Shown here piece by piece: positions 19,668-29,939 of a DNA stretch of 64,000 nucleotides. Location of the stretch: assembly GCF_001411555.2 (NCBI RefSeq), contig NC_049911.1, positions 33,143,044-33,207,043 on the forward strand, read 5' to 3'. Under the pieces are notes generated by a model. It did not search any database, was not told where the DNA came from, and saw only the letters and a program-made list of their open reading frames with translations. Position 1 is the first letter of the stretch. The number at the start of each line of letters is the position of its first letter. The translations under genes were made by a program, and so were the position numbers. This DNA comes from Juglans regia. Its lineage: Eukaryota; Streptophyta; Magnoliopsida; Fagales; Juglandaceae.

Positions 19668-22600
19668 TCATTCTGTCCTCTCCCATTGCTTAACAAGAAC
19701 AGCGTATCCTTCAGCAGAACTAGATGCAAATTCTGTCAATGAGCTCATGGCAACTGACATTCCAGCACAAAGCACCCTTATTGCAACTTCAGCCATTTTC
19801 TCTGCAGTCTTTACCTCTTCTTCTACCTGGCCAGCCTCCACCATTTTCATATAATTTCCGTCGAATTCTTCGGATGACCCACCTCCATATCTCTTTGATC
19901 CAACTGGTGCATGGGGAGAATCCTCTCTTAGCTGTTGAGCATAGATAGAGCCCATCCCAGCTGCAAAAAAGTCTAGTCCATCAAGCACTGGCGTTTCTCT
20001 GATGGCATCAAGAACCTTTGACCATTGGATGCAGAGTCCAAATATTGGTAGGGTTCCACTAGAACGGCGAGGAGAAAAAGGTACTTTTGAAGTGTCGGGA
20101 CCGGACTGGACACACCGGAGTAGCCAGCCCGTTAGTACACGCGCATAGGATCGTTGAGAAGTGATCCATGACCCGAAACAGACTTGCCAATTCCTGAGTT
20201 CTGTTTGAAGATTGGCAGCTGAAGTTGCTAACCTGTGCGGCTCAGTTATTGACATGGAAGAGGGTTTTCTTACATCTATTTTTGAAGGCATTCCAGCTAG
20301 TAAAAGCTTGGCTTCGTCTGATGTCCGCTTCTGTGACTGATGACACCCTGCCATTTCCTTCCACATCCTTTCCAACCTGTAAGTTTCCCAATATTCACCT
20401 TGTCAGAAAAATTTAGAAGTGTCGGATTCGTAGTATACATCCAAAAGCTAAGGTCAACAATTAGAAAATTGTTTCATAATTTGTTAAGAGTTTAAAGGAG
20501 GGAGGGGTTGGGAACCAATTCATCATGGATAAAAGTGGATGCACACATCATCACCAACAAGAAGAGACCTTTGATAGGAAATAGGAGCCATCATTGAAAA
20601 CGATGATACATGGATACGGGCTTCAAAGTTTCAAAAATGGAAGTAGTTTTATCAGTCAACGTCGTTTGTTTTAATAACGACTTAAAATTTTTATATAATG
20701 GCTCCATTCATGATAATAAACTTTAGCTAAAAAATGACAACTCAAGGAGAAAATAGTGGAATCTCCAAGTTGGTAAACAGTTGATTTGAGTTGGAGGGAA
20801 TGATTCCACATGGTACACAAATGACTACGAGATTACCCTCGTACTAATTCAAGAAGTTGAGGCTGCAATTCTTCATCCCTGAGAGTTTCGATCCTCTTTG
20901 AAATAGCTTCAACTGAGTGTATTGAAACTTTCATCTGGGTATGCAGATCTCTAATGGCTGCCCTTGTTTTATCAACTGAAATGGGGTCCTCTTCTTTTTT
21001 CTCTTGGTTCCTGAGTTGCATACATTTTTTCTCATAGGCAATTCGAACCTTTTCGCCAGACTGTTTATGAAGGTAACAAAGACAGCGGTCAGATTACATT
21101 GTTATTCTTACCAGTGTTTGTTTTGCCTAAAATTCGTGAAGAAAATAAAAAAGATAAAGATAAATCAATGAAAACACAATTTTGCGTTCAACAGTATCAT
21201 CTAACAAGTAATTTTCAAAACAAGCAAGCAAGTCAGATCTAGTGGAAAATCAGAAAAGAAAATCATTTTTCAAAGAGATTGCTATATACTTCTCCAAAGT
21301 CAGGTTTGGCTTCTGGTTTCTACCTACTAACTTTCCTTAAGTTACTTAGATGTCTTGTCCAAGTATTAAATCATGCGTTCGACCATTCAATAAAATTATT
21401 TCTATAGCCTCATGTAGCACCTGCTACTGCTTGCTTACACGCACACACAAGCAGAAACACATACATATACTCGACACATATGTATCGGTAATTTTGTTCA
21501 TTGAAAGGAAGTCTTATCTAGGAGGTTAGGCTTTTGTTACATTTTGCATGTGTATCTTCTCAGAAAATGTCATCTGAGAGTCAGAAATTAGCGACTGTTA
21601 AAAGTCAGTGGGTGGGAGTTAAGAAGTATTACCCTGACTTCCTCATAGAGTTTCTTCTCCCAAGCGTATAACCTTTCCAATGTCGACTGGTGACTACCTG
21701 AATACATGCATGGTTCCTCCAAATAGTCACTACCGCTTTCATAACCTTCATCTCTCGAGCTTGAAGGATTAATTAAAAAAGTTGATGAGGTCTTGCAAGA
21801 TGAAGCTGAGCGGAATAAAGCTACTGGGTTCAACATTTTCGTGGCTGCAAAAAATAAAAATAAATACCCTTAGTTGGTCTCCTGAAAATTTAAGCAGATA
21901 TAAAGCAAAACCAGAGAAAAGTACATCCTTTGATGAAGATTACACAAGTCCAACATACAAGAAAGCAATTGAGACTAACAACTGTAAAGAAAAATAAAAA
22001 TAAATTATAATATCTAATGGACACTCGCCTATTCAATGCTCATTTTTGGGATTTCATAGTCACTTTAACGTAATATCACTATAATTTCTTAAATATTAGA
22101 TTGCATATCGAAAAAAAGATGTGCATAGATGCAAAGGGCTGGACAGGAATTTGAACAGAGTACAGGCAGAGCAAAGAAGACTATCTGTGGAATTATTCCA
22201 TACGTGTGAGTTCACTGGTGGTTGATGCATACTGAGGTCTGCTAGCTTCTAATAACGCTGAAACGTCATTGGCTGAATTGCAAACAATCATGAATTGAGA
22301 CTCAAGATCCTTGACCACTTCTGCCATGCTCGTTGGCCTGCGATTAACATAAACAGTAAAACCTGGTGTTTCTTCCTTGGCTTCTTGATCACCTACTGCC
22401 ATTTCTTGATTATAAGTTTCAACTTTTTCGAAGGTTTGACCTTTTGGTATTTCTATGCTTGCATGGTGCGATCGTAAGCCTGTCATCTGATGCTCAGTTT
22501 CAGTTCCGCTATCCGTTTCTTCCACCCCATTCTTCTCTTCATCGATATCTTCAACGATTCCTTCTCTGGTGCAGTTTAGATCAATTTTAGCTCTTTCTTC

Positions 22601-23320
22601 TGTCAGATTTACCTTGTCATCAGATTTTTCTTGTTCGGTTTCCTCTTCTAATTCCGGAATCCCTTCTTCTTCTCGGACATGCCTTAGACCTCTAATGTCA
22701 TCATCCATGACTGAATGACCGAAACTACTACGTGTAGGGTAGCCATAGTAGTCAACTGATGAAAATGGATTCCAGAAGAAATCCCATTGGGATGCTTGGG
22801 GCGAAGGTGGAGGAATATTGGGTCTGTTGATCGGGGAATAAGAAAAGAATGAAGAACTTAACTGTGAGGATTGCATCTCAAAAAAGCCATCAACGCCAAA
22901 ATGGTGCATTGGTGAGTAAGTTTCAACTCGGACAGTCTCTGGTGACTGAGGTCTCTCCTCAACCAACACAGCTGGCTCCCCACCAGATCTCAGATAATTT
23001 ACGTTCACGCATGAATTAGGCTGAGACTGAATTGGAGTTGATGGTAAGGACTTAGATGAAAACGTGATGAAACTGGGACTGGATTTCTGTGCAGGTGTGA
23101 AAGGTGGGGTGATGAATGAATCTAATAGGAACTCACGAGGCTCATCTCCATCGATATAATCACGAAGAGCAGCCGAAACTCTTTTTAAGGACTGGATATA
23201 GGCTATGTGTCCAGAAGCAAATCGGCTTCTCTCCTCAACCGCCTGTTTGATGAATCTCTTGCGATCTTTACAAAGCTGAACTGCCTCTTCATCATCCAGC
23301 TTTGATGTGGAGCATCCCAT
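19668..23320 (-). CDS. DUF630/DUF632 protein (NRG2 / ROLLING AND ERECT LEAF 2-like)
   Basis: Four exons on the minus strand: 23320-22204, 21844-21633, 21060-20837 and 20376-19668. All borders are GT-AG and phases agree; the product is 753 residues. The N-terminus MGCSTSKLDDEEAVQLCKDR, with Gly2 and Cys3, fits an N-myristoylation/palmitoylation signal and opens the DUF630 domain (about 1-60). A Pro/Ser-rich and then acidic middle (EELEEETEQEK-like, about 200-330) follows. DUF632 spans about 345-690 (DLESQFMIVCNSANDVSALL, LYAWEKKLYEEV, SVDKTRAAIRDLHTQMKVSI, CFGSWITSQRSYARVLTGWL). Family knowledge: Arabidopsis NRG2 acts in nitrate signalling and rice REL2 in leaf rolling, and members associate with the plasma membrane or nucleus. 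Which role applies here is not readable. Coding sequence intact. Confidence 0.92.
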
Positions 23321-24317
23321 CTCCCACTTTTGCTTTCCCTTTCCCTTTCCCTCTTCCCTCTACGAACTCTTTGGGCTCAAACTGAAATGGAGATCACAAC
23401 GGTATCCTTCCGTTTTCCTCACCAGAATCATAAGGAATCCTGGGCTGTTGAAAGGGAAAGAAAGTTTAGTAACTCTAAAAATGTAGAGTGCAAGAAACAG
23501 AAGCAGAACTGGAAAATATTTAATTTGAATCATGGTCAAAGCAGCTAGTTTGCAGAAACCTGACCGTTAATGCAAAATAAATAAATAAATCATTTGAGAA
23601 AATAATTTTAGCAAAAGAAAGAAGGAATTGAGAAAAGGAAAAAAAGAAAGTCTTTTGGTAGTATGACCAACGGAGAGAGATCACACCAAAAGAAGATAAA
23701 GGGTTAAAGTAGAGAGAAAAAATTGCATACAAAAAGAGGGATGAGAAAACGAAAAGAGAAGAATAATTTACAGAGGTCACATGGTGAACTCTGCAACTGT
23801 CCCAAACCAGAACTGGAAACTGGTGGAAATTTAACCCCATCAAAGCCCATTTGGGGGGATTCAAACAAAATTTGAACAGAAAATTATCTTTGAAATTAAA
23901 TAAAAAAAAAAAAACGAAGAATGTAACATCAAAGCAGAAAACAAATTTCAAAATGCAAGAATTTTTAGGACAACATGCTCATGAAAAAAATCAACCAACT
24001 CTAACCAGAGCTTCATACGACTAGTAATAAGAAACTTAACAGAAGAAGAAGAAGATACTTGGTAAAGTACACCAATTCATTTGAAAAATAAAACGATATG
24101 TTATATTAAAACATTAAGAGTATCAATATTTGTATCTCTTGCTGAAAGTTTCTGAAATTCAAGAGCTTCATACAACGAAAAAAAAAATAAGAAAAAAGGA
24201 CGTTTTCAAATGATTGGGAAATTGTACAGGGAATTGAGACTAATTTGAGGCTTAATGGACTACAGTGGAGAAGCATACCTGGTTATTGCGGGCGGGAATA
24301 AGACGATGGAGCTTGAT

Positions 24318-24356
<39 letters not shown>

Positions 24357-24360
24357 GTTG
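23321..24360 (-). promoter_or_regulatory. 5'UTR intron and (CT)n leader of the DUF630/632 gene
   Basis: The leader just before the ATG (23381-23321) is preceded by an acceptor CATTTCAG (AG at 23383-23382). About 0.9 kb upstream, a donor ACCAG|GTATGC (GT at 24278-24277) ends a leader exon containing a (CT)n tract (plus-strand GA, 24322-24354). A 5'UTR intron is therefore likely. Small open frames inside it have no recognisable product. Confidence 0.6.
24322..24354. repeat. (GA)n microsatellite in the DUF630/632 leader
   Basis: A run of about 16 GA units; CT on the sense strand of the gene. GA/CT tracts near transcription starts are a common core-promoter feature in plants. Confidence 0.95.
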
Positions 24361-24430
24361 AGAAAAGCAACGGTCGAAACTCAAGTGGAAGATTTGAAAA
24401 CAACGTAAAGAAACAAAATTAGTTCGAGCT

Positions 24431-24625
24431 TCTTACTATTCGTACAACCTCCACACTCCATATTATTTTTAATTTTTATTATTTTTTTATTAAATATTTA
24501 TTATATAAATAATGAATAAAAAATTTAAAAAAATTTAAAAAAAATAAACTTAAAAAAAAATTTAAAAAAAATATTAAAAATTTAAAAAAGTGTAGAGTGT
24601 GGAGTGTGTTGTGTAGCAAAACTCA
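24431..24625. mobile_element. Palindromic AT-rich MITE, 'ACAACCTCCACAC' family
   Basis: Left arm TACAACCTCCACACTCC and right arm GGAGTGTGTTGTGTAG are inverted repeats around an A/T-only core. Similar arms are seen at 34705-34935 and, degenerate, at 58762-58925. No coding capacity. It lies just upstream of the DUF630/632 gene. Confidence 0.6.
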
Positions 24626-25099
24626 AATAAAAGAGAGCGCAGAACGAGGAACAGAGAATATGACTCCTCATGCTTTTTGCCCTTCATGCTTCCGTGAAAT
24701 TTCCTAGAGTGCCACTCTCTCAAAATTATCTATTTTCTGAAGGAAAATGGTTAATAATTTACATGGACAACCCCAAAGATCTCGTATCATAGTTTTAAAT
24801 GGATAAAATGGTTAATATTTAATGCAATAATTCGTTGTATAATTATTAAAAAAAAAACAATCTTTAGTTTTAGCGGTATATTATATTTTAATGGAAATGC
24901 TACTTTGGCCCGGGTTTGCTTCTTGGACTGTTAATGAATTTTAATTTTTTTAAATACTTAAATAAGTTATTACTAGAATATATATATATATATATTAAAT
25001 ATTTAAATACGTTTAAAATATGTTTTGAAAGGAAAAAAAAAAATTGAAATTGCATTATGATGCATGCCTAGTGGTACATGCTGCGTGGCATAGTAGGAA

Positions 25100-25335
25100 A
25101 ATGATAGGGTTACTATTCTTTTATTACTCATTTATTACTCTTCTTATATTTGATTTTTTTATAATTTTTTATTTTACTTAATAGTTAAGGAAGTGACAAT
25201 TAGTAAGTTTATATATTTTTTAAATTTTTTCTTAATGATTAAAAATATTAAAAAAATACTTAAAATAAAATAATAAAAAAATAAAAACACTACAAATAAT
25301 AGATGAGTAGTAGATGGATAGTAAGCATATCACTA
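25100..25335. mobile_element. Palindromic MITE, 'TTACTATTCTTTTATTACTC' family
   Basis: GATAGGGTTACTATTC at the left matches the reverse complement of GATAGTAAGCATATC at the right, around an AT-rich core. A degenerate related copy with GATAAGTTGTTA / TAACCTATCA ends is at about 28570-28715. Confidence 0.5.
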
Positions 25336-26159
25336 CCCGGCAGAGTATCAGGATCTTATCTTAATTGAGTAATAACAGACTTACAACTCTTTCACAATTA
25401 TTTTACAACTTATTATCAAATAATCAACGAAATCACGACACTGCATTACAAATTAATTTTAGTATTACAAAAATGTCCTCTATTTCATGTAAAGTTTATA
25501 AAATATTTTCCATCTTAATTTATATGGGTAATGATTTGTCTGCAAATATTTTAGAACTCATTTTAAATCAATAAATATAATTGTGCCACTTTATTAAAAA
25601 ATAATTACAATTCTACATGATTATCCTTCATCTTAATTATAGTTATAAAATAGTTATAGACTAATTGTAAGTTTATTATTTTTCAATTAGGCGATGAGAT
25701 TAATTGGGTAAACTTATCGGCCACATTCAAATAAGTGCCAGTGTTTGATCAATTGAACACCTATCTATTCGAATTTTACTTTGAATTGAAATTAAATTTA
25801 AAAAAAAAAGTATTAAATATACTAGTTAGGGAGTAAATGAATAAAACTTATTTCTATTTATTACAATTAATCCTATCCCTCTTTTACATAATAGTTCAAT
25901 AAAAAAAATTATATTTATCATCTTTTACACCACACACTAATATATAATTTGTCATTTTTATTTTTTAATTTAAATACATATATATTGATGTATAAATATA
26001 TATTTAAATAAAATAATAAAAATAATAAATCACATAGTAATAATTAATACATGATATAAAGATGATAAGTATCATTAATCTTTCAATAAATATAAGCACT
26101 CAATAGAGTAAGGAGAACAAGAAGAAAAATAAAGAGGATATTGGAAAATAATTTTGAAA

Positions 26160-26615
26160 ATAGTATTGCTATATAGCAGCCATTGTAGCTGTGCATACAT
26201 TACACACACTACGTGGTTGCTTCTGATCTATTTATTTATTTTTTGTTGTAAAACACAGATGACTACCCCTCTCTCTTTGTCATAATCTCTTCAGCGTCTC
26301 TGTCATCATCTCTCTCTCTCATCTCTCTCTCATCAACTCTATCTCTCGCTGGCTCTTTCTCTATTCTCGACTCTCTCTCTCATCAGATCTCTTACCGGCT
26401 CTCTCTCTCTCTCTCTCCTCGACTATCTCTCTCATCCCTCATGCTATATCTCTCTCTCTCATTTCAATCTCTCTCATCAACTCTCTCACATCTCGATCTC
26501 TCTCTCATCAGCTCTCTCTCAGTTAAATTTGGAAGATGTATATTATAGAGTATTTTTTATCATTTTACTTATACAACAAAAGGTGTGCAGCGGCCACTAC
26601 AGCTTTCCCCAATAT
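26160..26615. mobile_element. Non-autonomous element with internal CT-rich array (copy 1)
   Basis: The left part (CAGCCATTGTAGCTGTGC, then ACACACTACGTGGTTGCTTC) is similar to the reverse complement of 52605-52660. Both copies enclose a long CT/GA-rich low-complexity stretch (CTCTCTCATCA-type units at 26265-26520 here) and end in a CAGCGGCCACTACAGC-like inverted arm. The superfamily is not resolved; no clean duplication was found. Confidence 0.55.
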
Positions 26616-26729
26616 TTTTTCTTTTGAAAAAGGAGCCGCTGCATAAACACGAGGATTCACACTGATATGTCATTAGGCCACGTCACTTTTTTTCCCTTCA
26701 GAAACCCATGCTGCCATGCCCATCCCCCC

Positions 26730-27410
26730 TATGGGTGTAAACTCAAATCGAAAAATCGGACCGATTTTACCGGTTTTGAACCGGTCCAGTCCGGAACCGG
26801 TTTTTAAAATGTAAAAACCGACCGGTTCCGGTTCTGGAATTTTTTGGCCCGGACCGGTTGATTAAAAAAAATAAAAAAAAATATTTTTATATATTAGTTT
26901 TATACAAAATATTTTTTATATATTAAATATTAATATCTATAAGTTTTATATATAATGTATAATTATAAATTTTTATGTGAAATTTTATATATAATATATA
27001 TATTCATATATGAAATAACTTATTATTATAATTTATAAATTATTATATAAAATGTTAATACTAAATCACTAAAGATTTATAACTAATAATAATATACAAC
27101 TTATAAATATACCAATAGTCTAATATTAATACTATTATATAGTCTAATATATTAATAAAAGTATAAAACAGTTTTTTTAAATGATTTTTTTTTTTTATAA
27201 ACAAATTTTTAATGACAAATTGTGAAACTTACATTTTAAAAAAATCAGAAAACCGGACCGGACCGGACTTGAAACCGGTAAAACCGGAAATACCGGTTTA
27301 GTAGGATAACCGGTGCGTAATCGGTTTTAAAAAAATATAAAACCGGTACATACCGGTTTGATCCTAAATTTTATCCAAAACCGAACCGGACCGGACCGGT
27401 TACACCTCTA
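26730..27410. mobile_element. Non-autonomous hAT element (ACCGGTCCGG-rich) with 8-bp duplication
   Basis: Ends TATGGGTGTAAAC and, reverse-complemented from the right, TAGAGGTGTAACC. The flanks are ATCCCCCC (26722-26729) and ATCCCCGC (27411-27418), a duplication with one mismatch. Both subterminal regions repeat ACCGGACCGG-type words and the core is AT-rich. It is 681 bp with no gene. Confidence 0.8.
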
Positions 27411-27833
27411 ATCCCCGCGTCCCATATAAATTGTTTCCCAAACGGAACTATATTTCTAGTCATTTTGGAAAAAAATAAAAAATAAAGTACCTTCCTCCAT
27501 CTACGTGCTTGACATAGAGCTGATTGAGATCGGAGACGCATAAAAAGTTTCTTGCTGTCTTTCTAAATTGTCTTCAACTTCCATACCAAGAATTTACAAG
27601 TAATCTTCCGTGCTTTTTTAAGGCTTTTATGTTTCTATGAAAATAGGAGCTTGAAGCACTAATAAATTGCAGGAAATACAAAGCTCTTCAACTCGCTTAT
27701 GACATGCGATTATTCTCCTTAAATGAATAGAAATATAGGAGATTAAAGATGTTTTATGGGACGCAGATGAAAGCTCTTATTTTTTCCAAAATGACTAGAA
27801 ATATAGGTCAACACAGGAGATTAGTATCGTTTG

Positions 27834-28009
27834 GATCATCAATCTATCTCAACTCATCTCAATTCATCATTATAATTTTTTTAAATTTGAACATAAAATA
27901 TAATAAATAATTTAATTTTTTTAAATCTTAAAATAATAATATTAAAAAATAATATTTTAACAATATTTTATCATTTCAACTCAATCCACTTCAACATCTA
28001 AACTCAACC
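27834..28009. mobile_element. Tourist-like MITE abutting the LRR fragment
   Basis: GTATCGTTTGGATCATCAAT at the left and, from the right end reverse-complemented, GGTTGAGTTTAGATGTTGAA are terminal inverted repeats. The core has CTCAACTCATCTCAATTCAT as in the copy near 49.8 kb. The flanks are TTA at the left and TAA at the right, so the duplication is not exact. Confidence 0.55.
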
Positions 28010-28251
28010 TAAAAATGCTTGTCCTGGGTCAAAACAATTTAACTGGCTCTATTCCAGATGAATTTAGAAATAGTTCGATAACTCTTCAGAGAGTCAATCT
28101 TTCCTTCAACAAACTCAGCGGACCCATTCCTAGCACCATGGGCAGTTTGTCAAGCTTAGAAGGAACACTCAATCTGTTGCACAATTTCCTTAATGGTCCT
28201 ATCCCAGCAAGCCTGGGGAGCCTATCTCTGACAATTGTGGGCAGTTGGTGA
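28010..28251 (+). pseudogene. Fragment of a leucine-rich-repeat receptor kinase (ZAR1-like)
   Basis: About 70 codons read as LRR units: LVLGQNNLTGSIPDEFRNSS, LQRVNLSFNKLSGPIPSTMG and then HNFLNGPIPASLGSL. This spacing, with SSLEGTLNL between units, resembles the end of the ectodomain of ZAR1-type LRR receptor kinases. There is no signal peptide, no transmembrane segment and no kinase. The downstream sequence becomes a G/GA-rich low-complexity stretch (28255-28480), and immediately upstream is a MITE. It is a gene fragment, not a gene. It may have been left by rearrangement or carried by a transposon. Confidence 0.7.
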
Positions 28252-28719
28252 CGGGTTGTAGGTGACGGAGAACTGGTCTTCGTGCGGGTGGGAAGGAAGG
28301 GAAATGGGAGAAGGAAGGAAAAGGAAGGAGAGAGAGAGAGAGAGAGATGGGCAGTGGGGGAAGAGAGTTCCGTGACAGGGTTGTCAGCGACGGGTTTTGG
28401 ACGATGGTGACGGGTTGTGGGCGACATGCGGGTCTGGGAAGGAAAAGTGAGAAGGGAGGGGGGATCCATGTATGTAACAATGTCGTTTTTTTTTTTCTAT
28501 CCCAGCACAGAAAAAGTGACATGACATAATGTCACATCAAGATCCTTTATATCCCTATCAATTTTATTTTAAATGAATAATGATAAGTTGTTATCTAATT
28601 ATTTATTTATTATATTTTTATATTTAATTTATTTATTTAATAAAATATTTAAAAAAAATAAAATATAAATACATTATAAATAATAAATAGATAATAAAAA
28701 AGTAGTAACCTATCACTAA

Positions 28720-29301
28720 GAGCATTCTCATTGGCTTTCCTAAAATCACTTTTTTCCTATAATTTGAGAAATATTTTAGGGAATACTCTAAAAACCTCCC
28801 TCCATCCGGATCCCTATTTTAGGGAAAAGATTTAGGAAATGAATAGTAGTTCCCTATATTTGGAGAATCACTATTCATTCCCTAAATCACTTTTATTAAT
28901 ATTTTATTCATTTCAATTAAATTAATTTTTCTTCCAATCATCTATACTTTCTTTCATACTCATATTTATTGTAATTTTAAATATAATTTAAATAGCTACG
29001 AAAATATAAAAAAAATAATTTTAAAAATATTAAAAATAATTTAAATTTTTATTTAAAATCTTCATTAGAGTACTAATTCAAAATATAAAAAAAATATTGA
29101 GTAGTTAAATTTATAAATGAAAGTGAGAGAAAAAATTAATAAAAAAAATAAAGAAATATTATTTTAATAAAATAGAGAATTAATAGGAAATGAGATGTAG
29201 AAAATTTTAAAAAAATGAGTAAAATTTAAGAAAATTTTTTAAAAAATATACTTTCTAACTAAATTATAGAAAATTTTATAAAAAACCCAACGTGAATGCT
29301 C
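28720..29301. mobile_element. PIF/Harbinger-like MITE with TAA duplication
   Basis: Starts GAGCATTCTCATTGGC and ends CCAACGTGAATGCTC (inverted repeats), with TAA on both flanks (28717-28719 and 29302-29304). It is 582 bp and AT-rich. The copy at 52761-53347 is of the same general type. Confidence 0.75.
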
Positions 29302-29939
29302 TAAAAAAAGCAAAAGAAAAGTCGGTTGTAAAGCAAAACAGAGGAACCTGGTCCATTAAAGCGGCAGATGCCTCGGTTACGGCATTTCTTGCAGTTGCAC
29401 ATGCGTTGTAGTTTAAATATATCATTTAAATTATTTATATTGATATTTTAATAATATAAATATCTGTATTTTAAGATTACTTAAAAATTATCAGAAGAGA
29501 AATTATATTTATAATTAAAATTATATTTATAATTAAAACATCGTGTATTCTTTTTAAATTATATTCATAATTTTATAATTTTTAAAGAGAAAATATATTT
29601 ATAATTTCTTAATAATATTCTATACTTTTCAAAAAAAGTAGGTGGTATTTACATAATTTATAACTATATTCAACATTATTTCTTATAATTTTTAAATAAA
29701 ATTTAACCTAATTCAAATAATAATAATTATTATATTTTCTTATAAGAAATGATTTATATGAGTCATAATAGTCAATAACTTGACAAGTTCTGAATAATTC
29801 ATTTATAAAAAAATTTAAAAAATTCACTCTCTCTTTTAGTAAAATTCTTTTTTTTTCTTTTTAAAAGATCTGAGGCTCGTTCCTAACAATTCTCCATGCA
29901 ATATATACCTGCTCCTATGCAGAATCGCATCTCCGGACA

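Noticed and set aside
28086..28529. Ser/Pro/Leu-rich minus-strand frames near the LRR fragment
   Set aside because: Antisense to the LRR reading or in GA-rich low-complexity sequence; no domain.
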